Assembly (NCBI GenBank): GCA_946479995.1
Contig: CAMLIU010000065.1
Location: 1-7,537 of the forward strand
DNA from: an uncultured Gemmatimonadota bacterium
GTDB taxonomy: Bacteria > Gemmatimonadota > Gemmatimonadetes > Gemmatimonadales > Gemmatimonadaceae
Length of the DNA: 7,537 bases
Reading direction: 5' to 3'
Below are positions 6,287-7,537 of the stretch, piece by piece. Numbering within the stretch: the stretch's first letter is position 1; each line of letters starts with the position of its first letter. Both the position numbers and the translations under genes were made by a program. Below the pieces are notes generated by a model, which did no database searches, was not told the origin of the DNA, and was given only the letters and a program-made list of their open reading frames with translations.

Positions 6287-7396
6287 ATGACCGGAAAGGC
6301 ATTCACGCCCGCACGACTGGGCCGCATCACCCTCTCGAACCACCTCGTCATGGCGCCGATGACCCGGAGTCGCGCGCCCGGCAACGTGCCGAACGAGCTC
6401 ATGGTCGAGTACTACCGCCAGCGCGCCTCGGCCGGCCTCATCATCACCGAGGGCACCGCGCCCGCGCCGGAGGGGCTCGGCTACGCACGCATCCCCGGCC
6501 TCTTCAATGACGAGCAGGTGCGCGGCTGGCGCCTCGTCACCGACGCCATCCACGACGCCGGCAGCCAGGTGTTCGTCCAGCTCATGCACGCCGGCCGCGT
6601 CTTCCACGAGCTGAACCTTCCCGCCGGCACGCAGGGCGTCGCACCGTCTGCCATTGCCGCGGCGGGCCAGATGTGGACCGACCAGCAGCAGCTCCAGTCC
6701 ATGGGAACGCCGAGGGCACTCTCCACCGACGAGCTCGCGACGGTGCGCGACCAGTTCGTGCGCAGCGCCCTGCTTGGAATCGAGGCCGGCTTCGACGGCG
6801 TGGAGCTGCACGGCGCGAACGGCTACCTCCTGGAGCAGTTCCTCCACCCGCAGAGCAACCAGCGCACCGACGCGTACGGCGGGAGCGTGCAGAACCGCGC
6901 GCGGTTCGTGCTCGGGGTGACGCGCGCCGTCGCCGACGCCATCGGCGCCGACCGCACCGGCATCCGACTCTCGCCGTGGAGCATGGCCAACGACCTCACG
7001 CACTATCCCGAAATCGACGAGACCTACGGCTATCTCGCCGAGGAGCTGCAGAAGATCGGCATCGTGTACCTGCACCTCGTGGATCACTCGCGTCTCTCCG
7101 CGCTCGACTCGGCGTCGGCCACGGCGACGATCGTGCGCGACACGTTCGCGAACACGCTGATCCACGCCGGCAACTACACCACGCTCGAGGCGATCGAGGA
7201 GACGCTCGCCGATCCGCGTCCGGCGCTCGTGGCCATGGCGCGTCCGTTCATCGCCAATCCGGATCTCGTGGAGCGCCTGCGACTCGGCCTGCCGCTGGCC
7301 GAGCCGGACCGCGCGACGTTCTATTCGCCCGGCCCCAACGGCTTCGCCGACGGGTACACGGATTACCCGACCGCCGAGGAGACGACGTCAGTCTGA
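6287..7396 (+). CDS. Old Yellow Enzyme-type ene-reductase (FMN alkene reductase)
   Basis: A 369-residue FMN-dependent TIM-barrel enzyme that reduces activated C=C bonds (enones, nitro-alkenes, maleimides) with NAD(P)H; cytoplasmic. Visible hallmarks: FTPARLGRITLSNHLVMAPMTRSRA (from residue 6), with the FMN-contacting Thr26; QLMHAGR (98-104); HGANGYLLEQFLHP (from 175), with substrate-binding His175/Asn178 and catalytic Tyr180; QRTDAYGGS; GIRLSPW with Arg227; and ARPFIANPDLVERL, with Arg319, near the FMN phosphate site. The length matches the NemA-like group (about 365). The start at 6287 is chosen because homologues begin a few residues before FTP. In-frame ATGs at 6248 and 6173 would add 13 or 38 residues, and none of the three has a clear ribosome binding site. 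The gene is divergent from DUF5916 and its stop overlaps the convergent gene at the right edge by 9 bp. Physiological substrate unknown. Confidence 0.95.
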   Translation: MTGKAFTPARLGRITLSNHLVMAPMTRSRAPGNVPNELMVEYYRQRASAGLIITEGTAPAPEGLGYARIPGLFNDEQVRGWRLVTDAIHDAGSQVFVQLMHAGRVFHELNLPAGTQGVAPSAIAAAGQMWTDQQQLQSMGTPRALSTDELATVRDQFVRSALLGIEAGFDGVELHGANGYLLEQFLHPQSNQRTDAYGGSVQNRARFVLGVTRAVADAIGADRTGIRLSPWSMANDLTHYPEIDETYGYLAEELQKIGIVYLHLVDHSRLSALDSASATATIVRDTFANTLIHAGNYTTLEAIEETLADPRPALVAMARPFIANPDLVERLRLGLPLAEPDRATFYSPGPNGFADGYTDYPTAEETTSV

Positions 7397-7537
7397 TTCA
7401 GCGGGCTCGCCCGGTGTGTAGCCGATGCACCGGAGCACCGGCAGCCGGGGGTACTTCGGAAAGCGCGTGTCGCTGAAGGAGCGCTGGCACAGGTAGAAGG
7501 CCGAGCGCCGCGTGCGGACCACCCGGCAGTGGACGCA
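7388..7537 (-). CDS. 3' end of a cysteine-rich small protein (5' end outside window)
   Basis: Reading the minus strand from the window edge, a frame is open for 49 codons to a TGA complementary to 7388-7390. Third positions are almost all G or C for the first 39 codons, as in the neighbouring genes, which supports real coding. The visible part begins CVHCRVVRTR and contains FYLCQRSFSD, RFPKYPRLPVLRC and a YTPGEPAESD tail. Four cysteines sit at visible residues 1, 4, 17 and 37 (C-x2-C-x12-C-x19-C), a pattern that could bind a zinc ion or an iron-sulfur cluster. I do not recognise a named family. The last 9 bp overlap the end of the ene-reductase gene on the other strand. The start and full length lie outside the window. 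Confidence 0.7.
   Translation of the reverse strand, partial: CVHCRVVRTRRSAFYLCQRSFSDTRFPKYPRLPVLRCIGYTPGEPAESD

Noticed and set aside
6152..7165. Minus-strand open frame (337 codons) opposite the ene-reductase
   Set aside because: The + strand encodes all hallmarks of an Old Yellow Enzyme; the antisense frame has no recognisable features.

Overview
The window is GC-rich bacterial DNA with strong G/C preference at third codon positions. It carries secreted proteins that probably begin the mature chain at Ala-Gln, a large CBM9/DUF5916 outer-membrane barrel, and an FN3-like protein end. By resemblance this suggests a Gemmatimonadota-like organism. That placement is an inference; there is no marker gene apart from one tRNA.

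Left part (1-2907, + strand): the 3' end of an FN3-like protein (1-273); a spacer with a perfect 18-bp palindrome; a small DUF4870-type membrane protein (395-772); then a two-gene unit. The unit is a secreted coiled-coil protein of unknown function (881-1915), whose stop codon overlaps the start codon of a secreted phosphodiester-glycosidase-like (NAGPA domain) protein (1915-2907). The overlap implies translational coupling. A strong hairpin lies just upstream of the coiled-coil gene.

Middle (2908-3400): a non-coding stretch of about 370 bp leads to tRNA-Phe(GAA) (3276-3348, no encoded CCA). A clean intrinsic terminator follows (3370-3397).

Right part: on the minus strand, a 910-residue DUF5916 protein (3401-6133) with a signal peptide, a CBM9-like N-terminal domain and a predicted beta-barrel. 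It is convergent with the tRNA and divergent from an Old Yellow Enzyme-type ene-reductase (6287-7396, +). At the right edge, a cysteine-rich small protein on the minus strand (7388-7537, partial) overlaps the ene-reductase stop by 9 bp.

The genes look like ordinary chromosomal content. There is no sign of a mobile element, CRISPR array or defence island. The least explained parts are the coupled coiled-coil/NAGPA pair, the palindrome and hairpin in the two spacers, and the four-cysteine gene at the edge.
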